DNA from: Pseudomonas grandcourensis
GTDB lineage: Bacteria > Pseudomonadota > Gammaproteobacteria > Pseudomonadales > Pseudomonadaceae
Assembly: GCF_039909015.1 (NCBI RefSeq)
Contig: NZ_CP150919.1
Span: 6,610,501 to 6,674,500, forward strand
Reading direction: 5' to 3'
DNA: 64,000 nt
Positions 9,170-17,034 of the stretch are shown here, piece by piece. The position numbers were made by a program, and so were the translations under genes. Each line of letters begins with the position of its first letter. The stretch's first letter is position 1. The notes beneath the pieces are model-generated. The model was not told the origin of the DNA and did no database searches. It saw only the letters and a list, made by a program, of their open reading frames with translations.

Positions 9170-10663
9170 TTACAACTTGATCCAGGTCGCCTTCAGCTCG
9201 GTGTACTTGTCGAACGCGTGCAGGGACTTGTCGCGACCGTTGCCGGACTGCTTGAAACCACCAAACGGAGCGGTCATGTCGCCGCCGTCGTACTGATTGA
9301 CCCACACGCTACCGGCACGCAGTGCGCGGGCGGTGAGGTGCGCCTTGGAGATGTCGGTCGTCCAGACCGCAGCGGCCAGGCCGTACGGCGTGTCGTTGGC
9401 GATCGCGATGGCTTCTTCGGCGCTGTCGAATGCGATGACCGACAGTACCGGGCCGAAGATTTCTTCCTGGGCGATTTTCATCGCGTTGCTCACGCCGTCG
9501 AAAATCGTCGGTTCAACGTAAGTGCCGCCAGTTTCCTGGAGCGTACGCTTGCCACCGGCCACCAGCTTGGCGCCGTCGGCATGACCGGACTCGATGTAGG
9601 ACAGCACGGTATTCATCTGCTGGGTATCGACCAGCGCACCAACGTTGGTCGCCGGGTCCAGCGGATTGCCCGGCTTCCAGGTTTTCAGCGCTTCGATCAC
9701 CAGCGGCAGGAATTTGTCCTTGATCGAACGCTCCACCAGCAGGCGCGAACCGGCGGTGCAGACTTCGCCCTGGTTGAAGGCGATGGCACCGGCTGCGGCC
9801 TCGGCTGCGTCTTGCAGGTTCGGCGCATCGGCGAACACGATGTTCGGGCTCTTGCCGCCGGCTTCGAGCCAGACGCGCTTCATGTTCGACTCGCCAGAGT
9901 AGATCAACAGCTGTTTGGCGATTTTGGTCGAACCGGTGAACACCAGCGTATCGACGTCGTTGTGCAGGGCCAGGGCCTTGCCGACGGTGTGGCCATAACC
10001 CGGCAGCACGTTCAGCACGCCTTTCGGGATGCCGGCTTCGACAGCCAGTTCAGCGATGCGGATGGCGGTCAGCGGGGACTTTTCGGACGGCTTGAGGATC
10101 ACCGAGTTACCGGTGGACAGCGCAGGACCGAGTTTCCAGCACGCCATCATCAGCGGGAAGTTCCACGGCACGATGGCGCCAACCACGCCCACCGGCTCAC
10201 GGGTAACAAGACCCAGCTGATCGTGCGGAGTGGCTGCCACTTCGTCGTAGATCTTGTCGATGGCTTCACCGCTCCAGCTCAGGGCTTGCGCCGCGCCGGG
10301 AACGTCGATGTACAGGGAATCGCTGATCGGCTTGCCCATGTCCAGGGTTTCAAGCAGGGCCAGCTCTTCGGCGTGCTGTTTCAGCAGGCCGGCGAAACGG
10401 ATCATGGTGGATTTGCGCTTGGTCGGCGCCAGGCGCGACCAGACACCGGAATTGAAGGTGGCGCGAGCGTTTTCCACGGCACGCTGGGCATCGGCGGCGT
10501 CACAGCTGGCAATCTTGCCCAGCAGACGGCCATCGACCGGGCTGATGCACTCGAAGGTCTCGCCGGAGACGGCGTCGGTGTATTCGCCATTGATATAGGC
10601 GCGGCCTTCGATTTTCAGGTCGCGGGCACGTTGCTCCCAGTCGGCACGGGTCAGGGTGGTCAT
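9170..10663 (-). CDS. kauB: Gamma-glutamyl-aminobutyraldehyde / guanidinobutyraldehyde dehydrogenase
   Basis: This 497-residue protein is an NAD(P)-dependent aldehyde dehydrogenase with catalytic Cys302 in GEVCTAGSR, general base Glu267 in LEAGGKSPN, and the PWNFPLMM and FTGST cofactor segments. It closely resembles PuuC/KauB. In Pseudomonas KauB (also called PauC, PA5312) oxidises aldehydes from the arginine-oxidase and polyamine routes to the corresponding acids. Neighbouring genes agree: the PauB-like oxidase at 2.9-4.2 kb would make such aldehydes. The ATG used is preceded by a GAGGACAC ribosome binding site. It is divergent from the cupin gene with 234 bp between them. Confidence 0.9.
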   Translation of the reverse strand: MTTLTRADWEQRARDLKIEGRAYINGEYTDAVSGETFECISPVDGRLLGKIASCDAADAQRAVENARATFNSGVWSRLAPTKRKSTMIRFAGLLKQHAEELALLETLDMGKPISDSLYIDVPGAAQALSWSGEAIDKIYDEVAATPHDQLGLVTREPVGVVGAIVPWNFPLMMACWKLGPALSTGNSVILKPSEKSPLTAIRIAELAVEAGIPKGVLNVLPGYGHTVGKALALHNDVDTLVFTGSTKIAKQLLIYSGESNMKRVWLEAGGKSPNIVFADAPNLQDAAEAAAGAIAFNQGEVCTAGSRLLVERSIKDKFLPLVIEALKTWKPGNPLDPATNVGALVDTQQMNTVLSYIESGHADGAKLVAGGKRTLQETGGTYVEPTIFDGVSNAMKIAQEEIFGPVLSVIAFDSAEEAIAIANDTPYGLAAAVWTTDISKAHLTARALRAGSVWVNQYDGGDMTAPFGGFKQSGNGRDKSLHAFDKYTELKATWIKL

Positions 10664-10897
10664 GCGAGTGTCCTCCTCTTATTGATACGACACCCGCGTT
10701 CTTCGCGGGCGCTGTCAGGAATTCTGCCCAGCCAGCTTGCTATTCGGCCCAAGGCATCCACCACCCTAAACCAGCCGCACATGAAGTTTCAATATATTTG
10801 ACATAACACCGGCAAACGGCCTTGCGATGTTCATTTTAATAAACATAGACTTTGAGCCTTTCTACCACTCGCGCCGTAATCACGGGGGATAACAACA
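10664..10897. promoter_or_regulatory. Divergent promoter region, kauB / cupin
   Basis: This non-coding stretch holds AT-rich sequence centred near 10785-10850. An imperfect palindrome with arms TGTTCATT and AATAAACA (10828-10845) lies about 50 bp before the cupin start and could be an operator. No confident sigma-70 or sigma-54 promoter was resolved. Confidence 0.4.
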
Positions 10898-11260
10898 ATG
10901 AACATCCAGAACGTCGTCGACTTCAGCCAGACCACCACCGCCGCCGAACGCTACCGCCCAGATGCAGCCAAAGTGCTCAAGGGCGACCCGGAACAAACCG
11001 TTTACAACCACTACAACAGCCCTTGTGGCCAGTTGAACGCTGGTGTGTGGGAAGGTGCAGTCGGGCAGTGGACAGTGAACTTCACCGAGCACGAATACTG
11101 CGAGATCCAGCAAGGGGTTTCGGTGCTGCGTGACAGCGACGGCAATGCCAAGACCCTGCGCGCAGGCGACCGCTTCGTGATCCCCGCCGGGTTCAAAGGC
11201 ACCTGGGAAGTGCTGGAGCCATGCCGCAAGATCTACGTGGCGTTTGAACAGAAGGCTTGA
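10898..11260 (+). CDS. Cupin (DUF861/Cupin_3) domain protein
   Basis: This 120-residue protein is a single small beta-barrel cupin: EYCEIQQGVSVLRDSDG and the LRAGDRFVIPAGFKGTWEV turn match the second half of the DUF861/Cupin_3 family, where the usual histidines are often replaced, as here by Cys and Glu. Members are related to EutQ and ureidoglycine-binding cupins; a catalytic role is unproven. The ORF has a clear GGGGATAAC leader before the ATG. The same cupin is found beside aldehyde dehydrogenase and oxidase genes of polyamine catabolism in pseudomonads, so a supporting role there is plausible but inferred. Confidence 0.82.
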   Translation: MNIQNVVDFSQTTTAAERYRPDAAKVLKGDPEQTVYNHYNSPCGQLNAGVWEGAVGQWTVNFTEHEYCEIQQGVSVLRDSDGNAKTLRAGDRFVIPAGFKGTWEVLEPCRKIYVAFEQKA

Positions 11261-11282
11261 AGCAAGATCATCGAAATACCCG

Positions 11283-11310
11283 AAAGCCCGTCCCTGGTGA
11301 CGGGCTTTTT
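11283..11310 (+). terminator. Intrinsic terminator of cupin gene
   Basis: AAAGCCCGTC and GACGGGCTTT form a strong 10-bp stem with a 6-base loop followed by a T-run, 22 bases beyond the cupin stop codon. Confidence 0.88.
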
Positions 11311-11449
11311 CATGGACGGGCCCCGGCAAACATCGCGACACAGTACAACAGGTGATAAATGACCGGAGCTGCTCCAGTATTTCTTCACGGCATCCAAGAC
11401 GGATGACGGGAGCAATTTCGCTCACTCACCCATTGCAAGGAAGCGGTAA

Positions 11450-11662
11450 ATGACCATTGATTTGAAACAACACCTGGACACAGCCATTCAGTACATCGGC
11501 CGACAATACTCCGAAGAGCTGCGTGGAGAGCTCGCCAACAAGACCGGGCTGGCGGTACGTCCGAGGGGCATCGGGTTCATCATGAGCAAGGACTACAATC
11601 CCGCACGGATCAATCTGCTGGTCGAGAACGAAATCATCACCCATGTCACCATGGGCAATTGA
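11450..11662 (+). CDS. Small peptidase inhibitor I78-like protein
   Basis: This 70-residue protein has the pattern of the I78 inhibitor family: a YIGRQYSEELRGELANKTG helix, then VRPRGIGFIMSKDYNPARINLLVENE, where the Arg-rich strand and the DYNPxRINLLVE strand match the conserved I78 core. No signal peptide or cysteines are present, so it would act inside the cell unless exported otherwise. Its target protease is unknown. An AAGGAAGCGGTAA ribosome binding site precedes the ATG. It is a single-gene unit ending at a shared bidirectional terminator with rpmG. Confidence 0.72.
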   Translation: MTIDLKQHLDTAIQYIGRQYSEELRGELANKTGLAVRPRGIGFIMSKDYNPARINLLVENEIITHVTMGN

Positions 11663-11751
11663 TTTGCGCCAAGCCATGCATCGCTCTACTCAGCACTGAA
11701 GCGCTGTGACTTGATCAGGCTGAAGCACCGCCCGCTTTTTCAAGCACAACA

Positions 11752-11785
11752 AAAAAGGCCCGTATCTCGCGATACGGGCCTTTTT
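11752..11785. terminator. Bidirectional terminator between I78 gene and rpmG
   Basis: AAAAAGGCCCGTATC pairs perfectly with GATACGGGCCTTTTT over a 4-base loop. The stem has A and T runs on both sides, so it serves the plus-strand I78 gene and the minus-strand rpmBG operon. Confidence 0.92.
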
Positions 11786-11804
11786 CGTAAGAGGGAAAAA
11801 TCAA

Positions 11805-11960
11805 TTACTTGATTTTGCCTTCTTTGTAGATCACGTGCTTGCGAACAACCGGATCATATTTCTTGATCTCGATTTTGTCCGGGGTAGTACGCTTGTTCTT
11901 GTCGGTAGTGTAAAAGTGACCAGTACCGGCGCTCGAAATCAAACGAATCAATTCACGCAT
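11805..11960 (-). CDS. rpmG: 50S ribosomal protein L33
   Basis: A 51-residue protein too short for usual ORF cut-offs. The translation begins [19 protein letters not shown], continues [16 protein letters not shown], and ends [11 protein letters not shown], which is the bacterial L33 sequence of the cysteine-free gamma-proteobacterial type. L33 is a small large-subunit protein near the exit-site tRNA. It lies 11 bp after rpmB, the usual rpmB-rpmG pair, and should be co-transcribed from the promoter before rpmB. Confidence 0.96.
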   Translation of the reverse strand: MRELIRLISSAGTGHFYTTDKNKRTTPDKIEIKKYDPVVRKHVIYKEGKIK

Positions 11961-11971
11961 GATTAGCTCCC

Positions 11972-12205
11972 TTAAACCTTGCCATCGCGGCGAAGTTCGG
12001 CCAGCACGACAGTGATGCCACGCTTGTCGATGATACGCATGCCTTTGGCAGATACGCGCAGACGCACAAAACGTTTCTCTTCTTCAACCCAGAAGCGGTG
12101 ATGCTGCAGGTTCGGCAGGAAACGACGACGGGTTTTGTTGTTTGCGTGGGAAATGTTATTCCCAGTTACCGGACCCTTACCGGTAACTTGACATACTCTA
12201 GACAT
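11972..12205 (-). CDS. rpmB: 50S ribosomal protein L28
   Basis: This 77-residue protein begins [17 protein letters not shown] and contains [17 protein letters not shown], the L28 family signature; length is standard. L28 is a late-assembling protein of the large subunit. It is the first gene of rpmBG. The ribosome binding site AGAGGG seven bases before the ATG is part of a structured leader (see the entry for 12214-12299), which suggests translational control. Confidence 0.97.
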   Translation of the reverse strand: MSRVCQVTGKGPVTGNNISHANNKTRRRFLPNLQHHRFWVEEEKRFVRLRVSAKGMRIIDKRGITVVLAELRRDGKV

Positions 12206-12650
12206 GCCTCAGCCCTCTAAAACCACATGCCCAACCCGGCATGGGTTGGCCGCTTAATCTCTCAGTCATTTGGCGCCAGGCGCCGCGTTTCTTTAGAGGT
12301 CTTACCGGCTACACCTACAGTGAAGGAACCGGGCCCCTAGAAAAGAGCGCTGCTTTATACCAGAAAGACTGAAGAGCAACAACATTCAGTGTGCGTTGAA
12401 CTCACAAAAACCCCGTTTTTCGGGCTCCGAGCGCCTTGGACAAAGGCTATCATCGATGGCGACCGCTCGTCGCAGAGAATTGGCCAACTGGCCAAATCAG
12501 GATTTTGCTCGCCCGCCTCACAGCAAATTCAGGCGCTATAGTCCCCTCAAAATGAAAAAGGGGATAGTCATTTGCAAAAGAGCCCACTAGGGTAAGCCTT
12601 TTCCAGACTGCACTTGCAGATGGGCCTTCGATCTGTAAAGGAAGCCGACC
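12206..12650. other. Intergenic region, rpmB / peptide-binding protein
   Basis: This 445-bp non-coding stretch separates the divergent rpmB and peptide-binding protein genes. The left third is the structured rpmB leader. Near 12411-12424 a short CCCG/CGGG hairpin with A/T runs resembles a weak minus-strand terminator. Near 12536-12567 a plus-strand hairpin (CTATAGTCCCC paired with GGGGATAG) lies about 85 bp before the peptide-binding gene. I see no convincing gene here. Confidence 0.6.
12214..12299 (-). promoter_or_regulatory. Structured rpmB leader sequestering the ribosome binding site
   Basis: Read on the minus strand, CCTCTAAA near the 5' end (12299-12292) pairs perfectly with TTTAGAGG (12221-12214), whose AGAGG is the rpmB Shine-Dalgarno. 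Between the arms are two further hairpins: GGCG/CGCC (12284-12272) and CCAACCC/GGGTTGG (12249-12231). The closed form would hide the ribosome binding site. This layout is typical of ribosomal-protein leaders bound by their own product; whether L28 or L33 binds it is inference. Confidence 0.6.
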
Positions 12651-14237
12651 ATGCGCCTCGCTGCCCTACCGCTATTGCTCGCCCCGCTTCTGCTGAGCCC
12701 ACAGGCCTTTGCCGCCGCCCTGAGCGTCTGCACCGAGGCCAGTCCTGAAGGCTTCGACGTGGTGCAGTACAACTCGCTGACCACCACCAACGCCTCGGCC
12801 GATGTGCTGATGAATCGCCTGGTGGACTTTGACACGGCCAGTGGCAAAGTGGTCGCAAGCCTCGCCGACAGCTGGGAAGTCAGCACCGACGGCCTGACCT
12901 ACGTCTTCAAGCTGCACCCGCAGGTGAAATTCCATCGCACCGAGTACTTCACCCCGACGCGCGACCTGAGCGCCGAAGACGTGATTTTCAGCTTCGACCG
13001 CATGCTCGACCCGGCCAATGCCTGGCACAAAATCGCCCAGAGCGGCTTCCCCCATGCGCAATCGATGCAATTGCCTGCACTGATCAAGAAGATCGACGCC
13101 CTCGACCCGCAGACCGTGCGCTTCACCCTCGACCACCCGGATTCGACCTTCCTGGCGACCCTGAGCATGGGTTTCGCCTCGATCTATTCGGCCGAATACG
13201 CCGACAAATTGATGAAGGCCGGCACACCCGAGAAGCTCAACAGCCAGCCGATCGGCACAGGGCCGTTCGTTTTCACCCGTTTCCAGAAGGACGCCTCGGT
13301 TCGCTACAAGGCCAACCCCGAATATTTCGGCGGCAAACCCTCTGTGGATCCGCTGATCTTCGCCATCACCCCGGACGCCAACGTTCGCCTGCAGAAATTG
13401 CGCCGCAACGAATGCCAGATTGCCCTGTCGCCCAAGCCTCTGGACGTACAGGAAGCGCTGAAAGAGCCGACGCTGAAAGTCGAAAAGACTGACGCGTTCA
13501 TGACCGCATTCGTCGGCATCAACAGTCAGCATCCACCTCTGGACAAGCCTGAAGTCCGCCAGGCCATCAACCTCGCCTTCGACAAGGCCAACTATGTCAA
13601 AGCCGTGTTCGAAGACACCGCCGAGGCGGCCAACGGCCCGTATCCGCCCAACACCTGGAGCTACGCGAAAGGCCTGCCGGGTTACCCTCACGACATCGCC
13701 AAGGCCAAAGCCTTGATGGCCAAGGCCGGACTCAAGGACGGCTTCCAGACCACCATCTGGACCCGCCCTTCCGGCAGCCTGCTCAACCCCAACCCAAGCC
13801 TCGGCGCTCAACTGCTGCAGTCTGACCTCGCGGAAATCGGCATTCAGGCCGAAATCCGTGTGATCGAATGGGGCGAACTGATCCGCCGCGCCAAGGCCGG
13901 TGAACACGACTTGCTGTTCATGGGCTGGGCCGGTGACAACGGTGACCCGGACAACTTCCTCACGCCGCAGTTTTCCTGCGCCGCGGTCAAGTCCGGTACC
14001 AACTTCGCCCGCTACTGCAACGCGGACCTGGACAAGCTGATCAGCGCCGGCAAGACCACCGGCGAGCAAGGTGTGCGCAGCAAGCTCTACGAACAGGCCC
14101 AGGCGCAGATCCAGCAGCAGGCGCTGTGGCTACCACTGGCCCACCCGACTGCGTTCGCACTGACACGCAAGGATGTCGAGGGGTATTCGGTCAGCCCGTT
14201 TGGCCGACAGGATTACTCGAAGGTCAACTTCAAATAA
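12651..14237 (+). CDS. Peptide ABC transporter substrate-binding protein, DppA-like
   Basis: This 528-residue protein has a signal peptide ending near residue 23 (SPQAFAA) and the SBP_bac_5 fold: N-terminal ASPEGFDVVQYNSLTT, domain-linking DPQTVRFTLDHPDSTFLATL, and the C-terminal WLPLAHPTAFALTRKDVEGY. Such periplasmic proteins deliver di- or oligopeptides or related solutes to an inner-membrane ABC transporter. No transporter genes lie beside it, so it must share a Dpp/Opp permease encoded elsewhere. The position between rpmB and radC matches PA5317 of P. aeruginosa, a dipeptide-binding paralogue. The specific ligand cannot be deduced. Confidence 0.9.
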   Translation: MRLAALPLLLAPLLLSPQAFAAALSVCTEASPEGFDVVQYNSLTTTNASADVLMNRLVDFDTASGKVVASLADSWEVSTDGLTYVFKLHPQVKFHRTEYFTPTRDLSAEDVIFSFDRMLDPANAWHKIAQSGFPHAQSMQLPALIKKIDALDPQTVRFTLDHPDSTFLATLSMGFASIYSAEYADKLMKAGTPEKLNSQPIGTGPFVFTRFQKDASVRYKANPEYFGGKPSVDPLIFAITPDANVRLQKLRRNECQIALSPKPLDVQEALKEPTLKVEKTDAFMTAFVGINSQHPPLDKPEVRQAINLAFDKANYVKAVFEDTAEAANGPYPPNTWSYAKGLPGYPHDIAKAKALMAKAGLKDGFQTTIWTRPSGSLLNPNPSLGAQLLQSDLAEIGIQAEIRVIEWGELIRRAKAGEHDLLFMGWAGDNGDPDNFLTPQFSCAAVKSGTNFARYCNADLDKLISAGKTTGEQGVRSKLYEQAQAQIQQQALWLPLAHPTAFALTRKDVEGYSVSPFGRQDYSKVNFK

Positions 14238-14250
14238 CAGGCTTGATACG

Positions 14251-14290
14251 AACCCTTGTAGGAGCGGGCAAGCCCGCTCCTACAAGGGTT
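14251..14290. repeat. Near-perfect 40-bp palindrome (REP-like, terminator)
   Basis: AACCCTTGTAGGAGCGGGC and its complement are separated by two bases. It lies between the convergent peptide-binding protein and radC genes, close to both stop codons, so it is probably a bidirectional terminator made from a REP-like unit. Confidence 0.85.
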
Positions 14291-14309
14291 TCGCTTGACT
14301 CCACAGCCC

Positions 14310-14984
14310 CTACATCCACCCATACTCAGCCATCGACAGCGGATCGCCGTCGCCGATGATGAAGTGGTCAAGCACCCGCACGTCAATCAACTCCAGCGCC
14401 TTTTGCAGGCGCTTGGTCAGCACCCGGTCGGACTGACTGGGGTCGGTGTTGCCCGACGGGTGGTTGTGGCAGAGGATCAATGCCGCTGCGTTGTTGGCCA
14501 GGGCGCGCTTGACCACCTCTCGCGGATGAACGCTGGTGTTGTCGATGGAACCGCGGAACAGCGTCTCGAACGCCAGCACCTGATGCCTGGAGTCGAGAAA
14601 CAGACACCCAAACACCTCGTGCGGCTCGTGGCGCAGCATCGATTTCAGGTACTCGCGAACCGCGTGCGGATTCTCCAGTGCCGATTTTTGGCGCGCACGC
14701 TCGGCCAGATGACGCCTGCTCATTTCTTGCGCAGCTTGCAACTGTGCAAATTTCGCCGGCCCAAGTCCCAACTGCTTGCTGAACGTCTCCTGATCGGCCT
14801 CAAGCAGCAAACGCAGGCTGCCAAACTGATTCAACAGGTGTCGCGCCAGATCTACCGCACTTTTACCCACCACGCCCGTGCGTAAAAAGATCGCCAGCAA
14901 TTCGGCATCCGAAAGGCTTCCCGCGCCCTGTTCAAGCAACCTCTCCCGCGGCCGTTCCGCCGCCGGCCAATCGCGAATACTCAT
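14310..14984 (-). CDS. radC: RadC/JAMM-domain protein
   Basis: This 224-residue protein has the RadC layout: an N-terminal UPF0758 helical part with helix-hairpin-helix character ([17 protein letters not shown]) and a C-terminal MPN/JAMM metalloprotease-like domain with HxH at H173/H175 and SxxD ending at D186. Despite the name, a role in recombination repair has been withdrawn for E. coli RadC, and the true function is unknown. It is divergent from coaBC, a conserved arrangement in gamma-proteobacteria. Confidence 0.93.
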   Translation of the reverse strand: MSIRDWPAAERPRERLLEQGAGSLSDAELLAIFLRTGVVGKSAVDLARHLLNQFGSLRLLLEADQETFSKQLGLGPAKFAQLQAAQEMSRRHLAERARQKSALENPHAVREYLKSMLRHEPHEVFGCLFLDSRHQVLAFETLFRGSIDNTSVHPREVVKRALANNAAALILCHNHPSGNTDPSQSDRVLTKRLQKALELIDVRVLDHFIIGDGDPLSMAEYGWM

Positions 14985-15119
14985 AGCACCTCCCTGTCTG
15001 TGGGCACCGCTGTTCCGTAGCGGTCGCTGTGATATCGTAGCCCATCTTTTTTGCGGGCGAATTCACCCTGGGGAGGGGGTTTCGCCACGTATGTCACCAA
15101 CGAATTGAAAGGCAGGCCT

Positions 15120-16328
15120 ATGCAGCGGCTGTATCGGAAACGCATTGTTCTGGGCGTCGGCGGCGGCATCGCAGCCTACAAGAGCGCCGACCTGGTTCGC
15201 CGCCTGATCGATCAGGGCGCCGAAGTGCGCGTGGTCATGACCCGTGGCGGCGCAGAGTTCATCACACCGCTGACCATGCAGGCCCTGTCCGGGCACCCGG
15301 TCCACCTGGACCTGCTGGACCCGGCGGCCGAAGCGGCCATGGGCCACATCGAGCTGGCCAAATGGGCCGACCTGGTGCTGATCGCCCCCGCCACGGCGGA
15401 CCTGATCGCCCGCCTGACCCAAGGCATTGCCGATGATCTGCTGACCACGCTGGTGCTGGCCACCGACGCAGTGGTCGCCGTCGCGCCGGCAATGAACCAG
15501 GCGATGTGGCGCGACCCGGCGACCCAGGCCAACCTGCAAACACTCGAAAGCCGCGACATCAAGGTCTTCGGCCCTGCTTCCGGCAGCCAGGCCTGCGGTG
15601 ACGTCGGTCTGGGGCGCATGCTCGAAGCCCTTGAACTAGCCCAGTGCGCCGCCGACTGCTTCCAGCGTCAGGCGCTGACCGGCAAACACGTACTGATCAC
15701 CGCCGGCCCGACCCAGGAAAACATCGACCCGGTGCGCTACATCACCAACCACAGCTCCGGGAAAATGGGCTTTGCCTTGGCCGAAGCCGCCGTGGAAGCC
15801 GGTGCCCGTGTAACCCTGATCACCGGCCCCGTGCACCTGCAGACCCCGGATCGCGTCACCCGCATCGACGTGGTCAGCGCCCGCGACATGCTGGCCGCCT
15901 GCGAAGCGGCGATCCCTTGCGACCTGTTCATCGCCTCGGCAGCGGTCGCGGATTACCGCCCGGAAGTCGTCGCCCCACAGAAACTCAAGAAAGATCCTAC
16001 GAACGGCGACGGCTTGTTGCTGCAGATGGTGCGTAACCCGGACATCCTGGCCACCATCGCCACACGCCCTGACCGCCCGTTCAGTGTCGGTTTCGCCGCC
16101 GAAACCGAACACCTGCTCGATTACGCTGCACGCAAGCTGAAAGACAAGAACCTCGACCTGATCGTCGCCAACGACGTCGCCAACCCGAGCATTGGCTTCA
16201 ACAGCGAAGAAAACGCCTGCAGCGTCATCGACCGCGAGCTTCACGCCACACTTTTCGCCCAGACCAGCAAGAGCAAGATTGCTCGCCAGCTGATCACCTT
16301 TATCGCCGAACGTCTGAACCAGGTTTAA
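15120..16328 (+). CDS. coaBC: Bifunctional phosphopantothenoylcysteine decarboxylase/synthetase
   Basis: This 402-residue protein makes 4'-phosphopantetheine in coenzyme A synthesis. The N-terminal flavin CoaC half has active-site His76 in [11 protein letters not shown], the APAMNQAMW flavin-binding motif and the mobile-flap Cys in [11 protein letters not shown]. The C-terminal CoaB half begins near residue 185 ([20 protein letters not shown]) and has [10 protein letters not shown] and KLKK, the CTP/phosphopantothenate site. I chose the ATG beginning [12 protein letters not shown]; the frame extends 23 codons upstream but the upstream part is not conserved. It is followed by dut after 5 bp, an operon conserved in pseudomonads. 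Confidence 0.96.
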   Translation: MQRLYRKRIVLGVGGGIAAYKSADLVRRLIDQGAEVRVVMTRGGAEFITPLTMQALSGHPVHLDLLDPAAEAAMGHIELAKWADLVLIAPATADLIARLTQGIADDLLTTLVLATDAVVAVAPAMNQAMWRDPATQANLQTLESRDIKVFGPASGSQACGDVGLGRMLEALELAQCAADCFQRQALTGKHVLITAGPTQENIDPVRYITNHSSGKMGFALAEAAVEAGARVTLITGPVHLQTPDRVTRIDVVSARDMLAACEAAIPCDLFIASAAVADYRPEVVAPQKLKKDPTNGDGLLLQMVRNPDILATIATRPDRPFSVGFAAETEHLLDYAARKLKDKNLDLIVANDVANPSIGFNSEENACSVIDRELHATLFAQTSKSKIARQLITFIAERLNQV

Positions 16329-16333
16329 TTTAC

Positions 16334-16789
16334 ATGCACGCTTTGCAAGCCAAGATCCTCGACCCCCGCATCGGTACCGAATTCCCGCTGCCGCAATACG
16401 CCACACCGGGCTCCGCCGGCCTAGACCTGCGCGCCATGCTGGAACAGGACACCGTGATCAAGCCGGGTGAAACCGTGCTGATCCCCACCGGCCTGTCGGT
16501 CTATATCGGCGACCCGAACCTGGCGGCGCTGATTCTGCCGCGCTCGGGGATGGGCCATAAGCACGGCATCGTGCTGGGCAACCTGGTGGGTCTGATCGAC
16601 TCAGACTACCAAGGCCCATTGATGGTTTCCTGCTGGAACCGTGGCCAGACCGAATTCACCATGCCGGTTGGCGAGCGCCTGGCGCAATTGGTGCTGGTGC
16701 CGGTGGTGCAGGCTCACTTCGAGATGGTTGAAGAGTTTGTCGAAACCGAGCGTGGCACTGGCGGCTTCGGCCATACCGGTACCCGCTGA
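16334..16789 (+). CDS. dut: Deoxyuridine 5'-triphosphate nucleotidohydrolase
   Basis: This 151-residue trimeric dUTPase converts dUTP to dUMP and pyrophosphate, keeping uracil out of DNA and supplying dUMP for thymidylate. All five family motifs are visible in order: [42 protein letters not shown] and the C-terminal arm [10 protein letters not shown]. Length is typical. Its start follows coaBC by only 5 bp, so it is co-transcribed. Confidence 0.97.
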   Translation: MHALQAKILDPRIGTEFPLPQYATPGSAGLDLRAMLEQDTVIKPGETVLIPTGLSVYIGDPNLAALILPRSGMGHKHGIVLGNLVGLIDSDYQGPLMVSCWNRGQTEFTMPVGERLAQLVLVPVVQAHFEMVEEFVETERGTGGFGHTGTR

Positions 16790-16804
16790 TCCGGTTACGC
16801 TCTT

Positions 16805-16837
16805 CTTGTGGCGGGGGATCTGACACCCTCGCCACAA
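16805..16837. repeat. Inverted repeat after dut, REP family C-like
   Basis: TTGTGGCG and CGCCACAA arms flank a GGGG/CCCT core 15 bases beyond the dut stop. The outer arm matches the end of the large repeat at 46289-46423. It may terminate the coaBC-dut operon. Confidence 0.6.
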
Positions 16838-17034
16838 AATTCAAATTGTCATCTGCAAGGTTTAGCTCCGGAAATCAAGGCATTGCCCGGCCTAACCCTT
16901 GCCGTCATGGGCGTCATGGCCCTTTCACAGCACGAACTCTCTGCGGAAAACGCCGTCATACCCTTCAGTTTGAACCTGCTGCCGAATGAGTCGGCGGCCT
17001 GTCCAGCCACTTTCGAGATGGAGCATTTCCACAG

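Noticed and set aside
9218..10801. 527-codon plus-strand frame opposite the aldehyde dehydrogenase
   Set aside because: Shadow frame with no recognisable domain, while the opposite strand encodes a full dehydrogenase with catalytic Cys and Glu.
12396..12590. 64-codon frame before the peptide-binding protein
   Set aside because: No ribosome binding site, no family likeness; lies in a region with hairpins and probable promoters.
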